A DNA stretch of 32,019 nt. Origin: an uncultured Hyphomicrobiales bacterium. Its GTDB lineage: Bacteria > Pseudomonadota > Alphaproteobacteria > Rhizobiales > Beijerinckiaceae. Below are positions 25,497 to 32,019 of this stretch, one piece after another; position 1 is the stretch's first letter; every line of letters begins with the position of its first letter. Under the pieces are notes generated by a model. It searched no databases. It worked only from the letters and a program-made list of their open reading frames with translations, and was not told where the DNA came from. The stretch covers positions 1 to 32,019 of the forward strand of contig CAIRGA010000126.1 of assembly GCA_903877935.1 (NCBI GenBank), in the 5' to 3' direction. Position numbers and translations under genes: made by a program.

Positions 25497-26210
25497 ATGG
25501 GACTCCGGGCATACCCCATGACCGCCACAAGCAGTGAGGCCATCAATAATCTGGTGCGAACGCATATGCCGTTGGCACGCAAGATTGCTTGGCAAATTCA
25601 TGGCCGCGTGCGGGACTTGCTCGATATCGACGATATGATTCAAATCGGAATGACGGCGCTTATTGAAGCTGCCCAGCGTTTCCAAGATACGGGTGAAGCC
25701 ACTTTTGGCTCTTATGCTTCCATTCGCGTGCGCGGCGCCCTCGTCGATCATGTGCGCAACAACCTGACCTTGACGCGAACGGCGGTGACGCGCCGCGATC
25801 AAATTGCCGCGGCCCGTCGGGCAGTGGCGTCGGAGGGTGGCAACAGCGATGATCTTACCTTGGTCGCCCTTAAATTGGGAATCAGCATCGCCGAACTGCA
25901 AGGCTGGAACGATCAGATCAGTCGCGTGGCGGATAAATCGCTCGACGAAATTTATGATGACCATTCTGTGTGGTTTGCCGATGAAAGCCCGACACCGGAA
26001 AATGCACTGTTAACAATGGAAACGCGCGAAAGGCTCGTCGCCAATCTCAAGAAATTGCCGGAGCGCGATGCGCTGGTGCTTCAACTTTATTACGTTGAAG
26101 AGATGAATTTGGAAGAAATTGCCGAGACCTTATCGGTATCGGTTGGACGCATTTCGCAAATTAAAAAAGCAGCCGTTGGCCACCTTAGGAAGTGGATGAC
26201 GGAGGACTAA
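25497..26210 (+). CDS. fliA: RNA polymerase sigma factor FliA (sigma-28)
   Basis: FliA directs transcription of late flagellar genes such as flagellin, after hook completion releases it from FlgM. With the start at ATG 25497 the product has 237 residues, the normal length. The ORF track's earlier start lies inside flhG. Regions 1.2-2 span about 20-90 (DIDDMIQIGMTALIEAAQRF, SYASIRVRGALVDHVR), region 3 about 95-165, and region 4 with its HTH about 180-235 (MNLEEIAETLSVSVGRISQI). GGAG lies upstream of the ATG. It ends in a 26-base tail-to-tail overlap with an unknown minus-strand gene. Confidence 0.95.
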   Translation: MGLRAYPMTATSSEAINNLVRTHMPLARKIAWQIHGRVRDLLDIDDMIQIGMTALIEAAQRFQDTGEATFGSYASIRVRGALVDHVRNNLTLTRTAVTRRDQIAAARRAVASEGGNSDDLTLVALKLGISIAELQGWNDQISRVADKSLDEIYDDHSVWFADESPTPENALLTMETRERLVANLKKLPERDALVLQLYYVEEMNLEEIAETLSVSVGRISQIKKAAVGHLRKWMTED

Positions 26211-26640
26211 GGATTTCGATACGGTCATAGACGAGATATTCGTCCATCCGGCCTATTTTGATGGAATGCTTGATTTCAGCCAAAACCTGCTCGATCAGGT
26301 CTCTCGTGGCAACACCCAGCACAAGCTCCTGATCGCCTTTTTTGGTAAGAGGCAATAAACGCCCCTCCCATTCGATCGAGATGACGACATTGCCGTCTTG
26401 AATTTGGACGATGTGATGGGAGTCCCGCCAACGGCCTGGAATAAACACTTCCGTGAGTTTGCCGGTATCGGCATCAATCCGCTTTTCAACGTAAGAATAA
26501 TCGGCGGGGTTACAAAAATAGCGCCAAAATTCATCAATGCGCGTGATGAGCTGGTTTCGGACATCGGCCAAAGGGCGAGGTACCGCTGCAACGGCGCGGG
26601 ATTTGGCCTTAAAGCCTGCAAGTAATTTTGGACTGAGCAT
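26185..26640 (-). CDS. Unknown protein convergent with fliA
   Basis: This 151-residue protein has no recognised family, membrane segment or signal. It shows an N-terminal basic stretch, a Trp/Tyr-rich middle (FWRYFCNPADYSYVEKR) and a beta-strand-rich segment with GRWRDSHHIVQIQDGNVVIS, then a helical C-terminus. It could be a small alpha/beta domain protein. Its 3' end overlaps fliA by 26 bases on the opposite strand. No strong Shine-Dalgarno is seen before the ATG at 26640, so the start is uncertain. Amino-acid composition looks like a real protein rather than a shadow. Confidence 0.65.
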   Translation of the reverse strand: MLSPKLLAGFKAKSRAVAAVPRPLADVRNQLITRIDEFWRYFCNPADYSYVEKRIDADTGKLTEVFIPGRWRDSHHIVQIQDGNVVISIEWEGRLLPLTKKGDQELVLGVATRDLIEQVLAEIKHSIKIGRMDEYLVYDRIEILSPPSSTS

Positions 26641-26738
26641 GGAACGCGTACGCGATGAACCTGATGAAATACTGATCCAACCCTAATGATAGTTTCGTCG
26701 CACCGCAATAATGGGATGTAAATTCCGATCAACTAAAA

Positions 26739-26754
26739 TGGCATAAGACTTGCT
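26739..26754 (+). promoter_or_regulatory. Sigma-54 promoter of the stand-alone hook/rod-like gene
   Basis: TGGCATAAGACTTGCT has the -24 GG and -12 GC at exact spacing. The predicted start is near 26765, leaving a 63-base leader. The core is close to the fliK promoter in sequence (both TGGCATAA). Confidence 0.82.
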
Positions 26755-26757
26755 AAT

Positions 26758-26813
26758 CAATCGTCAGATTACCCTTGCCATCCCGATATCGGGCACATGA
26801 TGGCTGACGATTG
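26758..26813 (+). promoter_or_regulatory. Nested inverted repeats in the leader of the hook/rod-like gene
   Basis: A perfect ten-base inverted repeat (CAATCGTCAG at 26758-26767 and CTGACGATTG at 26804-26813) encloses GCCAT/ATGGC arms (26777-26781 and 26800-26804) and a perfect 12-base palindrome CCCGATATCGGG (26782-26793). In RNA this would form an elongated stem whose 3' arm touches the GGAG Shine-Dalgarno at 26813. In DNA the palindrome could be an activator site. Confidence 0.6.
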
Positions 26814-26827
26814 GAGCCTAAACGACC

Positions 26828-27652
26828 ATGCTAAGAATACCACTCACCGGTTTGACAGCGGCCTCCAAAGAGCTCAGCGCCATTTCGAACAATCTCGCCA
26901 ACGCCAATACGGTTGCGTTTAAGAAATCAAACGCCGAATTCGGTGATTTCATGGCGGCCGACTCGGCTACAATCCTGAATTCGCAAATCGGTAAAGGTGC
27001 CACCACCATCGGCATGAAGCGCGATATCGAGCAGGGCTCCCTTCTGCAAACTTCCAATAGCCTGGACGTCGCCCTTCAAGGCGAAGGCTATATGGTTTTT
27101 GGCTCCTCGACATCGGCGCAGGCATCGGGCGGGGAAACCTATTCACGGGCCGGTAAGCTAACCTTGAATTCGGACGGATATCTGGTCGACGAGAGCGGTT
27201 CGCCTTTGATGGGCAATCAGTCCCTCTCGGGATCCTTGCAAAGCCCCAATATGCAGCCGATCAATATCTTCAAATCGGTCGGCAATGATCCGATGAATGT
27301 CGGCTCGATCTCGATTAATTCGCAAGGTCTGATCAGCGTCGTTCCCGCCGCTGGCGGCGATCCGGTGAAGGTTGCCTATATCGCGACCGCCCGGTTTGAA
27401 AATGAAAATGCAATGCAAGCCCTTGGCGGAAATAAGTTTTCCGCCTCGCAAGGCTCAGGCGTGGCGCAATATGGCCGCGGCGGAAGCGATGGCTTTGGAA
27501 CCTTCGCCCAAGGCAGCTTGGAGAATTCCAACGTCGATATCACCTCTGAACTCATGCAAATGATCGCCGCTCAGCAGGCCTATAACGGCAATTCGCGAGC
27601 GCTTCAAACAGGCAGCGATATGCTCCGGTCCCTCACCGAGCAGGTCAGCTAA
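26828..27652 (+). CDS. Flagellar hook/rod-family protein (FlgE/FlgF/FlgG superfamily)
   Basis: This 274-residue protein has the N-terminal hook/rod signature (LTGLTAASKELSAISNNLAN), a central LDVALQGEGYMVF segment and the C-terminal D0 helix ending (SNVDITSELMQMIAAQQAYN). The N-terminus reads like FlgE (LTGL..), but the length is that of FlgF or FlgG, so it is a short hook-like or a rod protein. It stands alone under its own sigma-54 promoter, apart from flgBCDE. Whether canonical flgF and flgG lie beyond the window decides whether this is flgF or an additional paralogue. The protein family is certain; the exact member is not. Confidence 0.88.
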   Translation: MLRIPLTGLTAASKELSAISNNLANANTVAFKKSNAEFGDFMAADSATILNSQIGKGATTIGMKRDIEQGSLLQTSNSLDVALQGEGYMVFGSSTSAQASGGETYSRAGKLTLNSDGYLVDESGSPLMGNQSLSGSLQSPNMQPINIFKSVGNDPMNVGSISINSQGLISVVPAAGGDPVKVAYIATARFENENAMQALGGNKFSASQGSGVAQYGRGGSDGFGTFAQGSLENSNVDITSELMQMIAAQQAYNGNSRALQTGSDMLRSLTEQVS

Positions 27653-27723
27653 TCCTAAATCACAGCAAATTGGAGCAATGAACGGATCGGTTTCAGGTAA
27701 ATCCAGCACCATAAAAGGTGCAT

Positions 27724-27749
27724 AAAAAGGGCCTTACCTTGAGGCTTTT
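27724..27749 (+). terminator. Possible intrinsic terminator after the hook/rod-like gene
   Basis: AAAAAGGGCCT-taccttg-AGGCTTTT can form a GCCT/AGGC stem extended by an A/T tract after a two-base bulge. The stem is short, so termination may be weak. Confidence 0.35.
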
Positions 27750-27847
27750 CATCAAAATGGCTTGATTAATCTGGAAACACCGTTTCCGGGAGAGATGGGT
27801 GTTAACTATTTTTCGTAGCGCTGAACTCGAAAATCTAGTATTGGTTG

Positions 27848-27874
27848 TAACCAGCGGGTATGCGGGGCCGATGG
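27848..27874 (+). promoter_or_regulatory. Sigma-28 (FliA)-like promoter
   Basis: TAAC, then 15 bases, then GCCGATGG matches the flagellar sigma-28 layout (TAAA-N15-GCCGATAA) with correct spacing. It ends 25 bases upstream of the ATG at 27900. It is a short motif and could be chance. Confidence 0.4.
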
Positions 27875-27899
27875 GGCTCGAGCGATCGCGGGGAGCACC

Positions 27900-28349
27900 A
27901 TGGCCGTCTCATCAGCAGCCTTTGTTCAGCAGCCTTCGTCAAAATATCTCCCGACGCTTACGGGCGCGCCTCGCATTGCCGCCATTGATGAGACGTCGGA
28001 CGTCGTCCGTCCCGTTATTCCAACCGATCCGTCAGCCGACACAACCCTTCTTTCGCCTGAGCTGGCGTCGACTGTCGTTCAATTTTCGCCGGAATACCGC
28101 CGTCGGCAGGCCAATAACAGCTCTAATGGCAGTTATCGGTCGGCAACCGGCCCTAGCGACCCTGCGCGGCAAGTCTATCTTCCGCGCGGCGCACCCTCCG
28201 ATGCTGTTCCGGCTATGTCACGGCTTGAGGCTCGGATCGCCTTTGAGCCCGTTTTCATGCAGCATTACGCCTCGACCCTCTATGCGCTGGTCTCGCGTAT
28301 GCCAACAAACGCAGCTGAACGGCGGCAGGCTTTCGACCTACTCGCCTGA
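27900..28349 (+). CDS. Unknown 149-residue protein, possibly late flagellar
   Basis: I do not recognise this protein. It is Ser/Ala/Pro-rich in its first 90 residues, probably disordered, and has a more ordered helical C-terminus (ARIAFEPVFMQHYASTLYAL). There is no signal peptide or membrane segment. GGGGAG lies just before the ATG, and a sigma-28-like sequence lies further upstream. The overlapping longer ORF at 27799 in another frame looks like a shadow because of its biased Arg/Leu/Pro composition. It lies in a flagellar gene island between hook/rod genes and is followed 18 bases later by another small gene. Confidence 0.6.
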   Translation: MAVSSAAFVQQPSSKYLPTLTGAPRIAAIDETSDVVRPVIPTDPSADTTLLSPELASTVVQFSPEYRRRQANNSSNGSYRSATGPSDPARQVYLPRGAPSDAVPAMSRLEARIAFEPVFMQHYASTLYALVSRMPTNAAERRQAFDLLA

Positions 28350-28367
28350 CACAAGGCGAACCCTGCC

Positions 28368-28583
28368 ATGACCCAAGTCGAATTTCTGGACGCCATTCGC
28401 GAGCTCCTTAAAGAATATGGTGGTTACACGCTCGAAGGTCCGGATTGGGCCGGCGATGTGATTTTGCGCCGTCAGTTGGATGGTGAAGAAAAGCGCCGCA
28501 AAGGCGCCGGTAATTTTGCCGCAGCTCTCCGGCAGATCATGGGCCAGGACGGCAAGAACAATCCCCCCCCAGGTTTCCTATAA
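28368..28583 (+). CDS. Unknown small protein upstream of flgB
   Basis: This 71-residue protein has an N-terminal amphipathic helix (EFLDAIRELLKEYGGY), a short strand region (WAGDVILRRQLDGEEKR), a second helix and a Pro-rich tail. I know no family. It is 18 bases behind the 149-residue gene and probably shares its transcript. No strong Shine-Dalgarno is visible. The composition supports a real, soluble small protein. Confidence 0.5.
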   Translation: MTQVEFLDAIRELLKEYGGYTLEGPDWAGDVILRRQLDGEEKRRKGAGNFAAALRQIMGQDGKNNPPPGFL

Positions 28584-28631
28584 GCACGCGGCCTAGCCGC
28601 TTAACGCGTTGTTCTTGCACTACAAATAACT

Positions 28632-28647
28632 TGGCACGATAGTTGCT
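28632..28647 (+). promoter_or_regulatory. Consensus sigma-54 promoter of flgBCDE
   Basis: TGGCACGATAGTTGCT is close to the textbook sigma-54 sequence with exact -24/-12 spacing. The predicted start is near 28658. A GCGGC-CTA-GCCGC hairpin (28588-28600) and a palindrome AACGCGTT (28603-28610) lie upstream. A CCGG-TGAT-CCGG dyad (28663-28674) lies in the leader. Confidence 0.88.
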
Positions 28648-28689
28648 GATATGTCTCTGAACCCGGTGATCCGGCTAAGTGAGACAGTT

Positions 28690-29076
28690 ATGAACGCGAT
28701 CGACAAATTTTTGAAACAGGATGGAACCGCGCTGTCATTACGACAGAAGCGTCTTGATATCCTCGGGTCGAATATTGCCAATGCCGCGACGCCGCATTTT
28801 AAGGCGCGCGACATTGATTTCGCATCGGCGTTCAAAAATGCGCTCGGTGGCGGTGATCTTGTAACAACGGCAGCCAATCATATTGAAGTCGGCGGCTCGG
28901 CTGAGTCCGCAGACGTTAAATACCGCGTGCCGGTCTCCCCTTCCCTCGATGGCAACACCGTCGAGCTCCATGTTGAACAGCTTCAATTCGCTGAAAACGC
29001 GACGCATTACGAAGCAACCCTTCAATTCTTGAGTGGTCGTATCCAGACCCTCAAAAGCGCTCTGAAAGGTGAGTAA
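28690..29076 (+). CDS. flgB: Flagellar proximal rod protein FlgB
   Basis: FlgB is a proximal rod subunit. With the start at ATG 28690 the product has 128 residues. The ORF track's ATG at 28651 lies upstream of the predicted transcription start (about 28658), so it cannot be used from that promoter. The later start also gives the family's N-terminus (MNAIDKFLKQ). The signature RLDILGSNIANAATPHFKAR is present, followed by the C-terminal helix ENATHYEATLQFLSGRIQTL. Its stop TAA overlaps the flgC ATG by one base. Confidence 0.95.
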   Translation: MNAIDKFLKQDGTALSLRQKRLDILGSNIANAATPHFKARDIDFASAFKNALGGGDLVTTAANHIEVGGSAESADVKYRVPVSPSLDGNTVELHVEQLQFAENATHYEATLQFLSGRIQTLKSALKGE

Positions 29077-29489
29077 TGAAATCGCTGACCATTTTTGATG
29101 TCGCTGGCCGCGCTATGGCCGCTCAGCAGGTTCGCCTCAACACGGTTGCCAGTAATCTGGCCAACGTGATGTCGATCTCGGGCAGCCCGGACAATGTCTA
29201 CAAGCCCATCAAGCCAATCTTCGAAACCCAATACGCCAATGTGCCAGGTAATAACGGCATTGCGACGGTGGATACGGTTGGCATCGAAGCCTCTAAAGCA
29301 GATCCGGAAAAGCGCTACGAACCCAATCATCCGATGGCGGATAAAGATGGCTACATCTACGCGCCGCCCATCGATCAGAACGCAGAAATGGTCGATATGC
29401 TCGAGACATCGCGCCAGTATCAAAACAATATCGAGGTTCTTTCAACCGCAAAGACCCTCCTGCTTAAAACCATCAACGTCGGCAAGTAA
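29076..29489 (+). CDS. flgC: Flagellar proximal rod protein FlgC
   Basis: FlgC is a proximal rod subunit exported by the flagellar apparatus. The 137-residue product has the N-terminal rod signature (QQVRLNTVASNLANV, about 17-31), the conserved RYEPNHPMADKDGYIYAPPI segment and a C-terminal helix (EMVDMLETSRQYQNNIEVLS). Length is normal. It overlaps flgB by one base and is followed by flgD after 19 bases. Confidence 0.96.
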   Translation: MKSLTIFDVAGRAMAAQQVRLNTVASNLANVMSISGSPDNVYKPIKPIFETQYANVPGNNGIATVDTVGIEASKADPEKRYEPNHPMADKDGYIYAPPIDQNAEMVDMLETSRQYQNNIEVLSTAKTLLLKTINVGK

Positions 29490-29508
29490 ACTTTAGGAAC
29501 AACAAATC

Positions 29509-30237
29509 ATGGCGAGCGTTTCACCGACATCAACTTCAGGTGTATCTCCTACAGCACAGCAATCGCTTGACGCCTTGCTTGCAAAGATTGGAGCCAAGCC
29601 CGCGACGTCTTCAACGACGCCTGTGGCGCCGAAATCGAATCTCGATCAAAGCGATTTCTTAAAGTTGATGACGACCCAGATGTCCAATCAGGATCCGTTC
29701 CAACCACAATCCAATACCGAGATGATTGCACAGATGGCGCAGTTCTCGACGGTCACGGGTATCCAACAGCTCAATACTACGATGAGCAGCGTGCAAACCG
29801 AGATTGCGCAAAACAGAATTGCAACATCGGCAAGCTTCATCGGCAAATCGGTTCTTGTCCCGGGCAGCACCGCGCTCACCGATTCAACCGGCGGCATTAG
29901 CGGTGCGGTTGATCTGCCAAGCTCAGCAGCAGGCTTAACGCTTCAGATTACACGTTCGACGGGTGAACTGGTTAAATCCATCGACCTTGGCGCGAACCCT
30001 GCAGGCCTTGTTGGCTTCAGCTGGGATGGCAAGGACGCTTCGGGCAATCTTGTTGGTGATAATTCTTACAATGTGAAAGCATTGATGACGAATGGTGGTG
30101 CGCAGACAGCAACCTCCACCGACGTCTACGGACCAATTACGGAAGCCCCAGTTCCAACGGGCACCGATCCTCAGACCTTCAAAGTTGGCGGTGCCGGCAC
30201 GGTCAATCTTACCGACATCAAGAGCTTCAAATTCTAA
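29509..30237 (+). CDS. flgD: Flagellar hook-capping protein FlgD
   Basis: FlgD forms the temporary cap under which hook subunits polymerise. The 242-residue product has a Ser/Thr/Pro-rich N-terminus, the family core NLDQSDFLKLMTTQMSNQDP (about 44-63) with QPQSNTEMIAQMAQFSTVTG, and a C-terminal Tudor/Fn3-like part containing SWDGKDASGN. Length is normal. AGGAA lies upstream of the ATG. It is co-transcribed with flgB, flgC and flgE. Confidence 0.95.
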   Translation: MASVSPTSTSGVSPTAQQSLDALLAKIGAKPATSSTTPVAPKSNLDQSDFLKLMTTQMSNQDPFQPQSNTEMIAQMAQFSTVTGIQQLNTTMSSVQTEIAQNRIATSASFIGKSVLVPGSTALTDSTGGISGAVDLPSSAAGLTLQITRSTGELVKSIDLGANPAGLVGFSWDGKDASGNLVGDNSYNVKALMTNGGAQTATSTDVYGPITEAPVPTGTDPQTFKVGGAGTVNLTDIKSFKF

Positions 30238-30279
30238 TCGAACCATTAGAACACATTCTTCGGAAAGGCGCGTAACCCC

Positions 30280-32019
30280 ATGTCATTCTATACCTCGCTC
30301 ACCGGCCTTAACGGCGCACAGGCAGACATTTCGACCATCTCCAACAACGTCGCCAACGTCGGCACCACGGGCTTTAAACGGTCCCGCGCAGAATTCGGCG
30401 ATATCTTCGCAACGTCGCCTTTGCAGAACGCCTCGAGTGCGGTGGGTTCTGGTACGATTTTGAAGTCGATCAAACAGCAGTTCACACAGGGTAATATTCA
30501 GTCCTCATTGAACGCTCTCGATTTGGCAATTTCGGGTCAGGGCTTCTTTGCGATGAAGCCAAGCCTTACCTCGAGCCAGACGGTTTATACCCGTAACGGT
30601 TCGTTCAGCGTTAACAATGACCGTTACGTGGTTGATGATAAGGGCCAGTACCTGCAAGTCTTCCCGGTCAACGATGACGGATCGGTGACATCGACGGGTG
30701 CAGCAAGCGCTACCAATCTTCAATTGCCGGTTAAGTCTGGCCTTCCCAACGCGACGACGCTTATTCAGTTGGGTCTTAACCTCCCAGCTGACGCCGCGAT
30801 CATTCCGCAGGATCCAAAATATACCGCCAGCAACCCGTATGTGTTCAACCACAATGATCCGACGACCTTTAACAAGTCGACGTCGATCACGATTTATGAC
30901 TCCCTCGGCAACCCAACGATTTCGACGATTTATTACGTCAAGACCAGCAACTCGACCGACACGGATCCAACCAACAAGTGGATGACGCATGTGTTCGTCG
31001 GCGATAAGGAATTGAACCCGTCATTGATCACGGCGAAGGATGCACAGAGCGCAACGCTTTATGTCAATAAATTCGGCCAGACCACGACGGATCCAACCCA
31101 GTTCGACCCGAGCTTTGTGGCCAATCAGCCATCACCGCTTTATTATCAAGACGATCAGGTGAAGAAAGTTTCCTCGACACCGGCAAAGGTTGTCGGCGAA
31201 ATTCAAAACACCAAGGGCTTCGACTTCGGTGACACAGATGCCAACAAGGTGACGATTGTTACCGATCCTGCTTCTTATTCATCAACCCATGAAGCCAATG
31301 CTGCCGTCAACACCTCGACCTATTGGGGTAAGGACATGTTCACGGTGAGTGTGGATGGTTCGACACCACAATCGATCAGCATCGGTGCAGGCTCCTATAC
31401 GGGTGATGAACTAGCCGCCGAAATGACGCGCGCTGTGAACGCTAAATTCAGCGATGCAAAATCATTCCGCATCAGCGATACCTATCGTGACGCCAGCGGC
31501 GCGGTTAATCCCGGCAATGACGTTTTCAATATTAATCTGTCGAGCACGACGGCTGAAGGCACCTCGATTGCTCTGAGCCCACCGCTCGAAATTGACCTTC
31601 TCGGAACGGCAGGCGCCACGGGTACGCCAGCGGCCGAGACGACGACAGGCGTAAAATCACAACAGTTGAACTATCAGGATCTGACGCGCGAAGATCTCAT
31701 CAGCCTTGCGCAAGCAAAAGTGAACGAGCAGCTTAACGCGCGCCACAATGATTTCGGTAAGCCCGCCAACTGGGTCGACACGAACAACCCACCAATCGTG
31801 GTCGGCTTTGACGTTGCGGCGCGTTCCTTAACCTTCAAGGTTGATCCGGCACAGCTTGGTTCCGACGCTCAGCTGCCTGAAAACCGCTATCAGAATATTC
31901 AGGTCTATAATCCAACCAATTCGTTGAATGATCTTGGTTTGCCAACCCAGACCACCAGCAAACCCGCACCGATTGGGACCAATTCGCAATGGACGGGACA
32001 AGCCGTTCTGCCATCGGGA
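30280..32019 (+). CDS. flgE: Flagellar hook protein FlgE, partial (3' end beyond window)
   Basis: The frame from ATG 30280 stays open for 580 codons to the window edge, which is why it is absent from the ORF track. The N-terminus MSFYTSLTGLNGAQADIS with SNNVANVGTTGFKRSRAEF and the LDLAISGQGFFAM segment identify the hook protein. The later part (SITIYDSLGNPTISTIYYVK, and a repeat-like, Thr/Ser/Asn-rich region) fits the outer hook domains. With more than 580 residues it is longer than enterobacterial FlgE (about 400), as is common among larger hooks. GGAAAGG lies upstream. It is 42 bases behind flgD. Confidence 0.95.
   Translation, partial: MSFYTSLTGLNGAQADISTISNNVANVGTTGFKRSRAEFGDIFATSPLQNASSAVGSGTILKSIKQQFTQGNIQSSLNALDLAISGQGFFAMKPSLTSSQTVYTRNGSFSVNNDRYVVDDKGQYLQVFPVNDDGSVTSTGAASATNLQLPVKSGLPNATTLIQLGLNLPADAAIIPQDPKYTASNPYVFNHNDPTTFNKSTSITIYDSLGNPTISTIYYVKTSNSTDTDPTNKWMTHVFVGDKELNPSLITAKDAQSATLYVNKFGQTTTDPTQFDPSFVANQPSPLYYQDDQVKKVSSTPAKVVGEIQNTKGFDFGDTDANKVTIVTDPASYSSTHEANAAVNTSTYWGKDMFTVSVDGSTPQSISIGAGSYTGDELAAEMTRAVNAKFSDAKSFRISDTYRDASGAVNPGNDVFNINLSSTTAEGTSIALSPPLEIDLLGTAGATGTPAAETTTGVKSQQLNYQDLTREDLISLAQAKVNEQLNARHNDFGKPANWVDTNNPPIVVGFDVAARSLTFKVDPAQLGSDAQLPENRYQNIQVYNPTNSLNDLGLPTQTTSKPAPIGTNSQWTGQAVLPSG

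Noticed and set aside
27697-27712. GCACC-ATAAAA-GGTGC hairpin after the hook/rod-like gene as a terminator
   Set aside because: It has a short stem and is followed by A rather than T residues on the plus strand.
27799-28371. 190-residue plus-strand ORF overlapping the 149-residue gene
   Set aside because: Its start lies upstream of the sigma-28-like site and has no good Shine-Dalgarno, and its Arg/Leu/Pro-biased composition looks like an out-of-frame reading of the 27900 gene.
28588-28610. GCGGC-CTA-GCCGC hairpin as a terminator before flgB
   Set aside because: No run of T follows the stem, so an intrinsic terminator is not supported; it may still be a regulatory element.

Overview
This window is almost entirely a flagellar biosynthesis locus, read here from about 30 genes in several colinear blocks. 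The protein families, a full-length CtrA-type site (TTAA-N7-TTAA), the moderate GC content and the pairing of fliEFGHIJ-fliKLMNOPQR-flhB with flhA-flhF-flhG-fliA point to an alphaproteobacterium with a polar flagellum (FlhF/FlhG present). I cannot name the genus from sequence alone. The layout and several accessory proteins recall the Fla1 system of Rhodobacter sphaeroides (a FleQ/FleT-like activator pair, FlgT, FliL, a MotF-like bitopic protein).

Layout. (1) 29-2610: two divergent sigma-54 activators. The left one, on the minus strand, has the AAA+ and Fis-type HTH domains but no receiver. The right one has a degenerate N-terminal domain and an intact AAA+ domain but no DNA-binding domain. 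Between them lie a CtrA-like site and a sigma-54 promoter. (2) 2649-16225: fliE, F, G, H, I, J, K, L, M, N, O, P, Q, R and flhB, mostly with short gaps or overlaps; fliK has its own sigma-54 promoter. (3) 16218-18018: three accessory genes coupled to flhB (a four-Cys mini-protein, a single-pass coiled-coil protein and a PDZ-like membrane protein). (4) 18027-21066, minus strand: a lipoprotein of LPP20/FlgP type, flgT, flgA, a small helical protein and a SwrB/DUF2802-like protein. (5) 21299-26210: flhA, flhF, flhG, fliA, transcribed divergently from block 4 from a very compact pair of sigma-54 promoters. (6) 26185-26640: an unknown gene convergent with fliA. (7) 26828-27652: a stand-alone hook/rod-family gene with its own sigma-54 promoter and a strongly structured leader. 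(8) 27900-28583: two small unknown genes, preceded by a sigma-28-like sequence. (9) 28690-32019: flgB, flgC, flgD and flgE (cut by the window edge) behind a consensus sigma-54 promoter.

How it fits together (inference). CtrA may feed into the activator intergenic region. The HTH-bearing activator would then act with sigma-54 to switch on the HTH-less activator and the fliE operon. The pair would drive fliK, flhA-fliA, flgP-flgT-flgA, the hook/rod-like gene and flgBCDE. FliA would then serve late genes, possibly including the unknown gene at 27900. I found six sigma-54 -24/-12 elements with exact GG-N10-GC spacing. They also correct two start codons in the ORF track (flgB and the lipoprotein). 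No tRNA, rRNA, CRISPR, transposon or phage gene was seen.
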